From: Paulownia fortunei
Taxonomy: Eukaryota; Streptophyta; Magnoliopsida; Lamiales; Paulowniaceae
Length of the DNA stretch: 64,000 bases
Assembly: GCA_019321725.1 (NCBI GenBank)
Contig: CM033106.1
Span: 17,272,551-17,336,550 of the forward strand
Direction: 5' to 3'
A program made the translations under genes and the position numbers. Positions within the stretch are counted from its first letter, which is position 1; each line of letters opens with the position of its first letter. Below are positions 45,543 to 56,880 of this stretch, in pieces. The notes beneath the pieces are model-generated. The model did not search any database, had not been told where the DNA came from, and saw only the letters and a program-made list of their open reading frames with translations.

Positions 45543-46089
45543 TCACTTTAGATTTTCAGGAAGATGATCCTGAATCTTCTCACCATGGTTCAGAGGAAGG
45601 AAATTGTTTATCTTTTGATGATGACCCTCTCGATCATGCTGGAGATGAATTCATTCCTGTGACACAAAACGTAAGAAAAAAAAATGTCCAGGTTGCTCTC
45701 AAACCAAGAAGGGTCATTCGATCCACTTTTAACTCCTCTCTATAATTTTAAATGAACATCTTGGTTTGGAATGTTCGTGGTATAGGTAACAATTCTCCGA
45801 AAGAATTTTATGGAAGATGGTTAAATAAAAAAAGCCTCGTTTATTAGTGTTATTGGAGCCTAAAATTCAGCTTTCCGCTTTAGTCATGGCATCCAAATTT
45901 GGCTTTGGTTCAGTTATTTCTAATTGTTCTAATATAATTTGGTGTTTGAGGGTATGGTAGTTCATGTAGATTCCAACATGGAACAACTTCTTGATATTTG
46001 AGTGCATGCACCCGAAATTCCAATTCTAATATTTTTTTTTCTTTTATTTATGCTAAATGCACTTGCTTGGAACGCTTACCGCTTTGGGG
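45543..46089 (+). pseudogene. LINE 3: ORF1 end and ORF2 endonuclease start
   Basis: Plus-strand translation resumes with an acidic ORF1 tail (DFQEDDPESSHHGSEEGN, about 45551) and KPRRVIRSTFNSSL followed by a stop at about 45744. ORF2 starts at the ATG at 45752 with MNILVWNVRGIGN, the invariant start of the plant L1 apurinic endonuclease domain, then LLVLLEPK-type and FGFGSVISNCSN segments. Stops and shifts follow. It is cut at 46089 by the copia LTR. The rest of ORF2 is not in the window. Confidence 0.82.
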
Positions 46090-46377
46090 TGTTGGAATAA
46101 ACCGAATTTGGACCATCACTTTTCTGTTAATTCATCTATTAAATTTAGTAGTCTCATGGAATTCTAAAGTTTGAATGAGTAGTTTGAAGAGTCATTGTTT
46201 GACTAAGTTATTCAAAGAGTCATCTTGTTTTTTGGTGTGTCACTTTAACGTTTGTTAATTTCTATGTCAATTGGTATGTATAAATAGGACCGCACGTTGG
46301 TGTATTTTGTAAGGCAATCAAGTAAATAAAAATCAGAGATTATATCTCTCCATATTATCCAAACTATTTTGCCTTCA
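46090..46377 (+). repeat. Copia 5' LTR (288 bp)
   Basis: Starts TGTTGGAATAA and ends 'gccttca' 3 bp before the primer site. A partial partner starts at 53752 with the same first ~60 bases. TATAAATA at 46279-46286. Confidence 0.82.
46279..46286 (+). promoter_or_regulatory. TATA box in copia LTR
   Basis: TATAAATA followed by 'ggacc', about 90 bp before the LTR end. Standard placement for the LTR promoter. Confidence 0.6.
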
Positions 46378-46380
46378 GAT

Positions 46381-46393
46381 TGGTATCTTGAGC
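46381..46393 (+). other. Primer-binding site
   Basis: TGGTATCTTGAGC resembles the initiator tRNA-Met site TGGTATCAGAGC with an insertion. It lies 3 bp after the LTR. Confidence 0.65.
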
Positions 46394-46403
46394 CTCACAA
46401 ATA

Positions 46404-47300
46404 TGTCTAATATTCTTGTTTCTCTTGTGCCTCTTTTGAATGGAGAAAAACTTGATTATTGGAGTAATCTAATTAAGTTATGTCTTGAATATCAAGACTT
46501 ATGGCGTTGAAGAAGGAGTAAATCCACCGGAGGATGACACTCAATTGACTGAAGCACAATAAACCCTCTTAAAAAGAAAGAAACAAAAAGATAGAAAAAC
46601 ACTTTTCCAAATTTACCAAGCACTTGAAATTTCAGTTTATGAGAGGATATCCAAGGCAAATAGTTCTCAAGAGGCTAGGAAAACTCTTGAGACAATTTAT
46701 CTTGGCCAAGATCAAGTAAAGATAGAATTTGAGAAATTGGAGATAGGAGACAATGAAAAAATCTTGGAATATTTTGCAAGAGTCACTTCTATTATAAATC
46801 AAATGGCATCAAATGGAGAAGTTATGGGGACGCAAATGGTTGTAAAACATTTTTCATGAAGCCTACCAAAGAAAGTTGATCATGTGGTGGTGGCTACTGA
46901 AGAATCACAAGATCTTTCAACAATGTCTTTCGAGAGCTTACAAGGATAACTGGAAGCTCATGAAGCTAGAATTCTTCCAAAAAGTCCTCAAATTACTTCT
47001 TCTCATGATCAAACTTTAAAATCTCAATTTCATTAATGGGAGGCCATGGTTCCCATCAGGACGAGGAAGAGGTGGAAGACATTCTTACGATCAACATTCA
47101 CAAGCCAAAAGGAAACAAAGAGTTAAAAGTGAAAGGGGAGAAATAATTCTTTCATATTTCTCAAAGAGGAAGAGGACGTAGTACTTTCAAAGGCAAAAAA
47201 GTCTATATTGAATGTTGTCGTTATCATAAACCTGGGCATAGAAAAAGTGATTGTTGAAAAAAATATCCAAAAAAAAGATGTGAAGCCGGTTTGGTACATG
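46404..47300 (+). pseudogene. gag: Copia gag
   Basis: MSNILVSLVPLLNGEKLDYW begins at the ATG at 46404, then frames break: stops near 46510 and 46560, and later pieces such as EIGDRRQ and VGGHGSHQDEEEVED-like text in shifted frames. A CCHC zinc knuckle survives near 47212-47255 (CCRYHKPGHRKSDC). This is the usual UBN2-type gag followed by a knuckle. The order and the LTR define the element. The protein is not made. Confidence 0.72.
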
Positions 47301-47730
47301 AAAATAAAGTTGAAAATTCTAAAACTTTATTGTTTGCTATAGATGGAAATGTTGGTAATATCTAGTATTTGGATAGTGGAGCAAGCAAACATATGACTGG
47401 AAACAAAACATTATTTTCATCACTTGTAGAAGCTAACCATAGGCAGCTGACAATTGGAGATGCTAAGTCTAACAAAATTCAAAGTGTCGGAGAAATTGCT
47501 TTCAAAACAAAAACCAAGAAGATTGTGAAGATGTCTAAGGTATATTATGTACCTAGATTGCAAAGTAATTTGCTAGTGTTGGCTACCTATTGAAGAAAGG
47601 TTTTGATATTCACTTTTTTTATAATTCTTGCACCATGAAAAAGAAAAACTAGTTTGTTGCAAATATTGATTTGAGCTTAAATAACTTGTTTCCTCTAAAA
47701 CTTGATACTTTAAATGCCACTTGTTATCTT
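47300..47730 (+). pseudogene. Copia protease
   Basis: It reads YLDSGASKHMTGN at 47366 and continues open to a stop at 47591, with the active-site D-S-G intact. The segment KVYYVPRLQSNLL matches the usual end of copia protease. After the stop, another frame (KKGFDIHF) continues to the CACTA insertion at 47734. Confidence 0.85.
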
Positions 47731-47744
47731 ACGTACTATAAGAA

Positions 47745-48310
47745 AATATGAAAATAGCGACGAAATCTTAGCGATAGATTTCAAATTTCATCATGAAGTT
47801 AAATATTAACAATGAAAAATTTAGATATTGTCGAAAACAGTAACAAAAAAATTAATTAGTTTTTTCTTATCTAAACTTAGCGATGAAATAGAATATTTCA
47901 TAGCTAAAATTTAGCGACGACAATTTATTTTGCCACTAAAACTGATGTTACAGACAGTAACTTTTAACTTCTTTGCTAAAATTTAAAAGAAAAAAATTAT
48001 ATTAATTTTAACGGCGAAATTTTACCTTTCATTGCTAACAATAATTTTTTCTTGTAGCTTAGCAACGATGTTTCTAAATTCGTCGCTAAGATTAAACTTA
48101 GCGATGATGTTTCATTGTTTCGTCACTAAGTATAACCTTTAGCGACGACTTGATTTAGTCGTCGCTAAAATAAAATTAATTATATATATATATATTTTAA
48201 TTTTAACAACGATGTGCAAATATTTCATCGCTAAGATGATACTTAGCGATGAAAATATAATTTTGCCGCTAAGTTTAGCGGCGAAATATTGTATTCATCA
48301 TTAAGTTTGG
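47745..48310 (+). repeat. CACTA left subterminal repeats
   Basis: Many copies of about 10 bp words built on 'agcgacgaaat' and 'cttagcgatga', in both orientations, spaced irregularly. Such arrays bind the transposase in known CACTA elements. Confidence 0.75.
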
Positions 48311-48559
48311 TGTTTTATTACCCGATATCCATTTTCTCCTTCCCTCATTTTCAGAAACAATTAGCAGCAAAAAACCCCTAGCCCCTAAATCGTTATTCCT
48401 CAGATCCACTATTGTCATTTTTGTCCAGCCGTCTGTTCCTCAACCCACCCCCTCTTCATCTCTATCCACAGCCATCTCCCCCTCCCCCACCGCGCAATCT
48501 CCGACGATGACAAACTTGCTTCGCCGTTCCCTCCATCTCCCACAAAACCCGAGCTTTCA

Positions 48560-49245
48560 TTGGACCCGCCGCCGCCGACAACCAGGACCCTGGTTTTCTC
48601 GAGCTGCGAGGACTGCTGGTCCAAGAAAACAACTCGGATACTGAACGATGCCTGGGGGGCCCACTACCTTGAGCTCAAATTGCATCGACACCACCAAGAA
48701 GAAGTACAAGATTCAGAAGTCCAAGGTCATTCAATCCAACGGCTGTTACGTCTCCATGTGGCCCCACTTCAAAATCCTCGACTCCCCCATCGGCCATGAG
48801 TCATCTGTTGAGACTCCCATGGTCGGTGCCAGTGGTTTTGAGGTCGCAGTCTGGACTCGGCAGCCTTATCGAGAGAAATTTCTCAGTAATGGCAGCAGCA
48901 GCAGCAACAATGGAGGCTGAAGAGGATGATGAAGATGGTGATAATGAGGAGGATTCTGGAGCATGGGGTGGACGGCGGCCGGCGTTGGGAAGGAAAAGGA
49001 AGGGGTCGGGGAAGAGGAGGGGACAATGGTGGGAGAAGAGTATAGGATGTTGGCCGAGGCAATAGCGAGGTTAGGAAAAATATATGAGAAAGTAGAGGAG
49101 GCAAAGCAGCGACAGATGGTGGAGTTGGAGAAACAAAGAATGCAGTTTGCCAAGGATTTGGAGATTTAGAGAATGAAGGTCTTCATGGAATCACAAGTCC
49201 GGCCGGAGAAGCTAAAGCATGCAAAGCGCAATTCGGAAACTAGTA
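48560..49245 (+). pseudogene. Captured trihelix transcription-factor gene fragment (ASIL/SIP1-type)
   Basis: The trihelix domain start EDCWSKKTTRILNDAWGAHY (about 48611-48670) is followed, in another frame, by NCIDTTKKKYKIQKSKV and GCYVSMWPHFKILDSPIG (48678-48795). About 30 codons between LELK and NCIDT are missing. An acidic region (EAEEDDEDGDNEEDSG, about 48911) follows, and in a third frame the family's C-terminal coiled coil (MLAEAIARLGKIYEKVEEAK, ELEKQRMQFAKDLE, 49047-49165), a stop at 49167, then RMKVFMESQV. These blocks define the ASIL/6b-interacting-protein branch of trihelix DNA-binding proteins. GC content jumps here compared with the AT-rich element. Frameshifts, the internal deletion and a stop make it a pseudogene fragment. 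Confidence 0.85.
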
Positions 49246-50690
49246 AGTCTTAAACAAGATCTCTTTGGCTTTTAGGTTCATGTTTCTTTTTCTTGTGGTA
49301 AACTGCAATTTATGCTTGATTAAGTGATTGTGTGATATGTATATGATATTGTTGAAAAGAATTGGCTTTTTCCTAATCCTTTTATGGTTGCTAATATAAT
49401 GGCACTGGCATTTACCTTGTTGGTCTAGTGGTGCTAAATTTTAGAATAATGTCTTACTCCACAAGTATGAAGATGAGATTTTTAGGTCGACGAAGTATTT
49501 GATATTCACCCCATCCCATTGTTGAGACTTGCATTGGTTAAATGTATTGTGGTACACTTTTGAAGGCACATTCTTTTGACTTTTTTATGGGAGTGGACAA
49601 AATGGTGCCTACTTGTGAAATAATAGTTGTTTTATTTATACAAAGCTTTAGATGTGTAATAAGAAGCTGAGATGGTTTTATGAATGTTGTTAAAATCCAA
49701 TTATTATCTCATTTTTTGTTGTTAAATGTATTTTTTGTTGGGTGATGTATGAATGAAATAATATTTGTGGTTGGTGGTGACTTCCTCAGTTATTGATTTT
49801 TCTTTTTAGAAATATTTGAACATTTTATCATGGATAGCTGTTTTTTTGGTGTTAGAATGCCTTTCTAGGGACATTTTCCTGTTTTTCATTAACTGCTCCA
49901 TTCTTATTTCTGGTTAATATCATATCTTATTTTGGGCATGCACTTAGTTGCAGCATCTGCTAATTTACCTTATCACTAGAACATATTCGTTGCATGTCTG
50001 CTTATCATATGATTGCTGAAAAATCATATATCACTAAGTTAGTTTAGCATCATCTTTGATGCATAGACAATAAAAAAGGCAGATAAGATGTGATGTTTTC
50101 AATAATAGCATTCTAATACTTCTCGTGTTACTTTGAGTTGTTTCGCAACCATCCTCCTCACCTCCACCCCGGCCTCCACCGCCTCAGACTTAGTTTAGTG
50201 TAAATGTTTCAATTTTGTATAGTTATTCATACCTTTTTTTATGAATTAATTGTTATATCAATGTTATTCATATTAGTCGTTGTTGTTGTTTTGATATATA
50301 CGATTATATTTAATATATAGTATTGATTTCTTTCTAATTATATTTTTGATTTGTTATTCTGCAATCATGGCTGAAACAACATCTGAAAATTCTCATTTTG
50401 ATAGCCGTCAACTTCAATCAAATTATTAGGTGTATTAGACTTTTGTCTAATTTATATATGATGATATTTTACTTTTAATGTTGACTTTTATAATGGTTTA
50501 TTTAATTATTCATTTGTATGATTTGTATATATGATGGTTTGTTTAATATACAATAAGTTTTCTAATGAAATGTCTTTTACTTAATGATATTTAGATTATT
50601 GGAATGATAAATGTATTGTGAATGGTTGTTTGATATATTGTGGGGAGTTGTTGAATATTTGTAAATGGTTGTGACAAACAAGTTGTAGAT
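49246..50690 (+). other. CACTA interior without recognised coding
   Basis: AT-rich and noncoding; probably captured 3' flank or intron sequence of the trihelix gene plus element interior. A proline-coding patch lies near 50155-50185 (cctccaccccggcctccacc). A 17-codon frame starts at 50368 (MAETTSENSHFDSRQLQ). I cannot assign either. Confidence 0.35.
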
Positions 50691-51125
50691 TTGTTATTAA
50701 AATAGGGTATAATGTCGATTCATCGCTAAGTTTTTTTTAAAAATATTTTACTAAATTAGCGATGAAGATTAACAAGTCATCACTAAGATATTTTCTATTT
50801 TTTAAATATTTTATTTAATTAGCGACGAACAATGACCCTCGCTAAGATTTTTTTATTTGTTTAATATTAAATTCAGTTAGCGATGAAACAGAGTAGGTTT
50901 CTTCGCTAAAGCTAAAATTATCTTATTAATATTTATTTTCTTAAAATATTTTAGCGACGAAATCCCTTATGGTTTGCATCGCTAAGTTATTCTTTAGCGA
51001 CGAAAGTTTCCGTTGCTAAAAATGCTTGCTGTGACTTTAGCAACAGTACTTTTTCATTGCTAAAATGCATTAGCGACGACAATGTCTTTGTTAGCGACAA
51101 AAAAATTTCATTGCTAAAATACAAA
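50691..51125 (-). repeat. CACTA right subterminal repeats
   Basis: Same 'tagcgacga / tagcgatgaa' words as the left end. Together with the inverted terminus at 51137 they define the element. Confidence 0.75.
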
Positions 51126-51137
51126 TTTCTTGTAGTG

Positions 51138-51994
51138 ACTGCTAATGAAGAGATTTTTAAGTTGTGGCATGATAGATTTGAACTCCTCAATTTTAGAAGT
51201 TTGAAGGAGTAATCAAGCAAAACTATTATTCAAGGGTTGCCCTAAGTTGATGTCATAAGTGAAGTTGCGAAGAATGTAAGTTGGGACAACAAATCGAGAG
51301 CCATTTCCATTTAAATCAAATTGGGAATCATGTTCACTATTAGAGCTTGTTCACACTAATCTTTGTAGACCCATTTGAGTTCCATCTCTTGGAGGTAACC
51401 AATATTTTTTTATATTTGTCGATGATTATTACCAAAAAAGTTTAGGTTTATTTTGTCAAAGAAAAATCCTAAGATCTTTTCTATTTCAAGGAGTTCAAAG
51501 TTTAAGTTGAAAAATTTTCGAGTTATCAAATAAACAATTTGAGAAGTGATCGTGCAGGAGAGTATTTGTCTTTCTTATTTGAAGAATTTTGTCAAAATCA
51601 CGGCATTAGACATGAATTGACATCTCAGTATTCATCACAACAAAATGGTGTCGCAAAGTGGAAAAATAGAATGATCATGGACATGGCTAGATATATGTTG
51701 AAGAAGAAAAATATGTCGACTAAATTTTGGGTTGAAGCAGTTTCATGTGTTGTTTATTTAATCAATAGATCACTTATAAAGGGCTTGCAAAATTCTACTC
51801 CAAATGAGGGTAAGTATGGAAAGAAACCAAATGTTAATCACTTGAAAATATTTGGTTGTCTTGCTTATTCACATATTCCAGATTTTTCGAGAACTAAACT
51901 TGATTATAAATTCGAAAAATACATCTTCATTAGATACAGTGAGAGGATTAAAGCTTACAAGCTTTACAATCTGAAGACAGAAGATTATGATTAG
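51138..51994 (+). pseudogene. Copia pre-integrase and integrase (after CACTA)
   Basis: It continues the frame cut at 47733. NEEIFKLWHDRFELLNFRSL (51143) is the pre-integrase block, then a degraded zinc and core region follows to 51535. The integrase is open from 51539 (SDRAGEYLSFLFEEFCQNHG, HELTSQYSSQQNGVAKWKNR) through KPNVNHLKIFGCLAYSHIP to a stop at 51992. The catalytic Asp of the SDRAGEYLS block and the Glu of the QNGV-K-N block region (family: NGVAERKNR; here KWKNR) show that the final catalytic Glu is replaced by Lys/Trp. Confidence 0.83.
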
Positions 51995-53000
51995 CAGGGA
52001 TGTTCATTTCGATGAAAAAGATTCTTATGATTTTTCAGATTTCTCAAATTTTTCAGGCTCATCAAATTGGCAAATTTTTTATTTTGAAGAAAGTAAATCT
52101 CAACCATTGCAACTTGATGATGCTGAGAAAAATGAATCCCCTCAAAATTCACCATCGACGTTGGGAAGAAGGATAAGAAGTTTGAGAAATATTTATGATG
52201 AAACTAAAGAGGTGGATGCAGCAAATCAAGTATTCTTGTAGGTGAAGATCCATTTACATATGAAGAAGCATCAAAAGAAGAAAAGTAGATTCAAGCAATG
52301 AATGAAGAGATCAATTCTATTGAAAAGAATGGTACATGGGAGCTCAATATTTTACTTCTCCATAAATCTCCGATTGGTATGAAATGGGTATCCAAAATAA
52401 AGACCAATCCACATGGTTCCATCAATAAATTCAAAGCAAGATTGGTTACAAGGGTATACAAAGCAAAAGGAAGGTGAAGACTTCGACATGGTATTTGCTC
52501 CTGTTTCCAGACTTGATACAATTCAATTGATTATTTCACTTGCTACCCAAAATGGTTGGAAATTATTTCAAATGGATATGAAATCAGTTTTTTTTAAAAA
52601 GTTTTCTTCACAAAGAAATCTATCTTGAGCAACACCTAGACTTACTAGAAAAGGCGAGGAAGATAAAGTGTACAAACTCAAAAAGGCATTATATAGGTTG
52701 AAGCAATCACCTCGTGCATCGTATGGCCGAATTAATGATTATTTTAAAATGTCCTTTTGAGCACACACTTTATATCAAAAGAAATATTAAAGGTGGTTTT
52801 GTGGTTGTAAGCCTCTATGTCGATGATCATATTTTCACGGGAGAGAATTTAGAGATGTTGATAGATTTTAAAATCTATATGATGAATGAATTTGAAATGA
52901 CTGCTTTAGGGAAGTTGCATTATTTTCTTCTTGATATCAATGTTTAATAATCAAAGGCAAGAATTTTCATTCCTCAAGAGAAATATGCAATTGACATTTT
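51987..53000 (+). pseudogene. pol: Copia reverse transcriptase
   Basis: After the linker (RDVHFDEKDSYDFSDF, 51995), RT runs over several frames: EEINSIEKNGTWEL (about 52304), MKWVSKIKTNPHGS, FDMVFAPVSRLDTIQLIIS and GWKLFQMDMKSVF (open 52413-52626). After stops, GGFVVVSLYVDDHIFTGE follows (52793-52850). The polymerase motif YVDD is intact. At least four frame breaks separate the parts. Confidence 0.83.
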
Positions 53001-53762
53001 GAAGCATGCAAATCCAATAACAACTCCATGCATCACGAGTTTGAAGTTAAGTAAGAAATGTGAAGGAAAGTTTGTGAATCCAACTATATTTCAAAGCTTA
53101 ATTGGAAATTTGATGTATCCTGCCATCATTAGACCCGATATTATGTTTGCGGTAAGTTTGATTAGTTGGTTTATGAAAAAACCTTGCTTAAATCATTGGG
53201 AGGCAGTAAAAGAATTTTAAGATATGTCAAAGGAATCATTGATTGTGGTATTTTCTATGAAGCACATGTTCCCATCAAATTTGTTGGTTATACAGATAGT
53301 GATCTCGGAGGAAGCATTGATGATTCTCGCAGTACTTCTGGCAATATTTTCAATCTTAGAAGTGGATCAATTTTTTGGAGTTCAGAAAAGCAATCAATTG
53401 TGGCACTTTCTACCACCGAACCAAATTATATAGCTGGATGTCAAACTACGTCGTTAAGAGGAGTTTTAGAAAGTCTACAACTCAAGCAAAATAGTCCCAC
53501 AACATTTTATTATGATAATAGTTTAACGATATCTATTTCAAAAGATCCAGTTTTACATGGAAAAACAAATCACATCTGTTTTCGTTTTCATTTCCTAAGG
53601 GAACTTGTTAATGAAGGCGAAATCAACATAGAGTATTGCCAAAGTGAAGAACAATTTGCTGATGTCTCTACAAAACCTCTTGGAGGACCTATTTTTCCAA
53701 GAAATGTTGCAACTTTGGGAGTGAAAAGTAAATTTGATTTATGGGAGGTATTGTTGGAATAA
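53001..53762 (+). pseudogene. Copia RNase H
   Basis: LIGNLMYPAIIRPDIMFAVS (53101) is the RT-RNase H connection. After a frame change at about 53170 an open stretch reads GYTDSDLGGSIDDSRSTSG, KQSIVALSTTEPNYIA, YYDNSLTISISKDPVLHGKT and YCQSEEQFADVSTKPLGG to a stop at 53760. The Asp-Glu-Asp set is visible (TDSDLGG, TTEPNY, YDNS). It ends at the LTR border, as in intact copia. Confidence 0.87.
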
Positions 53763-53811
53763 ACTGAATTTAGACCATCACTTTTCCATTAATTCATCTA
53801 ATAAAATTAGC
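53752..53811 (+). repeat. Copia 3' LTR, truncated
   Basis: The 3' LTR begins TGTTGGAATAA after the purine-rich 'atgggaggta'. It matches the 5' LTR (46090) for about 60 bases with a few changes, then stops matching. The first bases of the LTR overlap the end of the coding frame. Confidence 0.75.
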
Positions 53812-53900
53812 TTAATAGAAAATACTTGACAATTAGTACCGTACGGGCTCATAAAATTGTGGTGTATGGGAAAATCAAGTTATAAATTGAGCGCTCAAAC
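53812..53900 (+). repeat. Copia leader fragment
   Basis: 'acttgacaattagtacc' and 'gggctcataaaattgtggtg' match the leader blocks of the long-LTR copia family (reverse complement of about 17560-17615, and 4400-4470). A small relic joined to the truncated 3' LTR. Confidence 0.5.
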
Positions 53901-54955
53901 CATTCAGTTCTAGAATTAACTAACAAGGAAACTGTTTTTTTGCTTCCCAAAGGAAGGTATGGATTTCATATTTATAAGTTATATTCACATCTATCTATCC
54001 CAACATGATCCCAAAATGAAAGTGTTAGGAATGCTAACTAAAAAATCTTTAACGAGCAAATCAAAGATCAAATTGAAATAAATATGAGTCTATAACTATT
54101 CAGAATTAAGATTAATCAATATATTGTCATCTATTGATGCATTTAAATTTTCAAAAAATAATATAATTTAGGTGAAAATTCAAATTACATCTAGTTCAAT
54201 TCACATTATAATGTGCATCCATTATGATGTCACTACGTCAAAAGTCTGGATAAGACAATCACATTTTTAATGTTAATAGACCATAGTATTAATGATTTAA
54301 CTAAAGATTCCAACTTTAATTGATCTCATCAGGGACTAATTTAGTTTATCATCTATAATTTTAATCCTTTCTTATACAACAATTATATACTAAGATACTA
54401 GTCACATTAATAGATAGAGATTTTTATATTCATAAATATACTAATATGTACAAAATCAAATATGAAATGTTATTTTATTAACTTAATAAATAATTTAAAA
54501 ATACATGCTTTTAGGCATTATCCTAATTGTTTCTCCTCCATTACTTTTCGAATAAGTTCATGTGCTTGTCGTGATGTGTTATTTTTCAGTTTTCAATGAT
54601 AATCAGTTTATCCATGTTACTGCACCCAAATAGTTTTTTTTTTTTTTTGGCAATTTTATGATAAGTCCTCAAACCATATTTCAAATTTGAATTCAATCCC
54701 TACTTTAGAAAGTTTCATACTGCACTCCCCAACCAAAATACATCTTACTCTACTCGCCAATCTTGGTCAAAATTCCTAAATACCCCCATTTAGTTTTAAA
54801 ATCCCCCATTGCCCTTTACCTTTATTCCCCAAGCCCCCCCGCCCCAGGCCTCGCTTTTTTCTGTAATCTCACCCTTTCTGCTGTCCATTCTCCTTATCAA
54901 CCATCTATGTGGTTCTCTAATTGGGCCACCACATACCATATCTGTCGTTTCATAG
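53901..54955. other. Spacer, no gene seen
   Basis: AT-rich. A run of 14 T at about 54640 is followed by 'ggcaattttatgataagtcc...' in a style reminiscent of DNA-transposon ends, but no inverted partner was found. A short frame at 54763-54967 looks like chance. Confidence 0.35.
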
Positions 54956-56272
54956 TGATAAGCTCATAATTTATTACCTTTTTTTTATTCTCATCAGCAC
55001 AAGTAATTTGTTTTTTCGTATAATTGATAAATTTGTGTACTTATCTTTTAATTTTTGTGTTTGTGCGTAGGTACAAAGTGGAAGACAAGAGGCTGAAAAA
55101 AAAATGCTGAAAAATGCACAGGAATCAACATCGAAACGCCACAAAATCGCGCGTAGGCTCCATACAAGACGTCATGGTACCAAACAAAATAGAGCGCATA
55201 ACAGAAAAAGATTTTGCAGCTATTTTGTGTGACAAGTTGTAGAGAAATTTGAATTTTGGCATCTTTCTTGTTGCACACATTAGATACAAAACTTACATCA
55301 TATTTCATATGACACACTATGTATATATCTCCATAAGAACACACACTTCTTTATATTTCCACACACACACCCATTTCAAGGAGCTTGGGGTTTGAAGTCA
55401 AGAAGAGAAGGAGCTTACCTTGGGCATTGAAGATTCAAGATAAGAGAAAACTCTTATGTGGGTTGTAAATTTTTTCTTTAGTTTCTTCTTAAATTTGCTT
55501 AGTTTTGAAAAATTATGTATAAACCATGATGTTGATGAATATGTGGTTCTTGCTTGATTCCGACATAAGCTATACCATCTTTTATCAAGATTTTGAAAAG
55601 CCATTTCTATGAATTTATGAGTTAATATCTTATTTATGGTATGGATGATGTTTGATTTGTGTTAAGCATACATTATGTTCTTAATGATTTTTAAAGTTTG
55701 GTAAACTTTGAAATGATCTTTGTTATTGTGATTGTGAGGAGGAAGTAGTATTACAACAAGTGCTCATATAATGTATGTCGTGTACTAGGTCACTATAGGA
55801 ATATAGGATTTAATACACGCATTAGTCATAAATGTGAAAGTCAAAAGGTAGAGAAATTCACAAAACCCAACGCATTATTAGTAGGTTAAACCCGTTACAG
55901 GGATATAGTCAGTTACCTTCTAGTGGTAGAGTTGATATATATCAGAAGATAATATCAAATACAATCAAAAGTCTTGTTGTTGTACAATCAAATACTAAGC
56001 CCAACCACAAACTTGTGAAATTCATTATGAAGTAGAATGGTGACCCATAGCTTTAACTCTTCTCTTTCTTGAATTCTATCCCCCGCATCCCTTGATTTTG
56101 CATTTTGCTTTTTTAATTGTTTGTTTTAAGTTTTTAAATCAAACCTATCAATCTTCGATTCGATCAAATATAGTTTGATAAGTTTAAATTCAGTACTTGC
56201 ACATACACTCCTTTAGGAAACATATCTATGTACTCAAATACTTTATTACTTATTGACTAGTGCACTTGCTAG
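54956..56272 (+). repeat. Probable solo Athila/Tat-type LTR
   Basis: The start TGATAAGCTCATAATTTATT is the typical 5' word of this LTR class. The end has 'aggaaacatatctatgtact...tagtgcacttgct' (56215-56270), the class 3' phrase. There is no primer site after it and no polypurine tract before it, so it is a solo LTR or fragment of about 1.3 kb. A target duplication could not be fixed. Confidence 0.6.
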
Positions 56273-56880
56273 TTCATGTGGCACATAAAGCACACGTACA
56301 CCACATAGCCTTCTTTCGTGTCCCTTTCTTATTTCCTCTTCAACTCATGTCTTCTAGTTTCTTGTCTGTTTGTATTTAGCACAAGCATGCCTGCCACCAC
56401 AATGAACTCTGCCCCTATTTCTCGAGCACAGCCATCTTCATGGTAGCTGGTTTTGTAAGCATAATATTGAGTTCGCATAGACCTGAGATATGTGGTGCAA
56501 AGTAAATTTAAAATTTTTTTAAAGCACAAAAAATTATAAAAATTATAATTTAATCTATATCTCTCGTTGTTATTACGATTGATCGATTATGTAAAATTAA
56601 TTTTCATATAGGTAAAGTTAGAAACTTCATCTCAAGTGCTTCCAGTTGATGAAGTGGGTAAGTCATGCAAATCAATTTGCGGTCCATGAGCTTTTGCCTC
56701 CTCGAAGAATGAATTAATCTTTTTTTGTGTATTTAGACTTGTTCATTGTAGAACTCCAAATATATATATTTTAAAATTAATTCATACTTTGATGACCCAC
56801 TTGATATCAAAATTATGTTATTAATTTTGATTCATTAATTCGTATCTAATGGAAAGTGTATGAATATTAGAGAGAAGTAA
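56273..56880. other. Spacer, no gene recognised
   Basis: Mixed sequence with short frames (for example the minus strand at 56529-56329). Nothing matched a family I know. A '(ta)n' run is at about 56760. Confidence 0.3.

Larger units (their letters stand above)
47734..51137 (+). mobile_element. Non-autonomous CACTA element with captured gene
   Basis: The right end is CTTGTAGTG (51137), i.e. CACTACAAGAAA on the other strand, the standard CACTA terminus. The left end reads tACTATAAGAAAA (47734), with one changed first base. Flanking triplets are ACG and ACT, a probable 3 bp target duplication with one change. Both ends carry hundreds of bases of repeated 'ttagcgacga / tagcgatga' words in both orientations, the subterminal repeats of this superfamily. 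No transposase (TNP2-like) coding is seen. Instead, 48.56-49.25 kb holds parts of a trihelix gene. Copia protease lies to the left and pre-integrase to the right. Confidence 0.85.

Noticed and set aside
48866..49153. Minus-strand proline/serine-rich frames opposite the trihelix fragment
   Set aside because: They are shadows of the GC-rich, acidic coding sequence on the plus strand, which has clear family motifs.
47755..51120. Short regularly recurring words suggestive of a CRISPR-like array
   Set aside because: The words occur in both orientations with irregular spacing at the ends of a CACTA element. They are subterminal repeats and the genome is a plant's.
54640..54800. Possible DNA-transposon end after a T14 run
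   Set aside because: The style resembles MULE or similar termini, but no inverted partner or target duplication was found in the window.
56640..56700. Splice-like words suggesting a host exon
   Set aside because: 'gtaagt' and 'aggtaaag' words occur, but no coding stretch or family motif links them.
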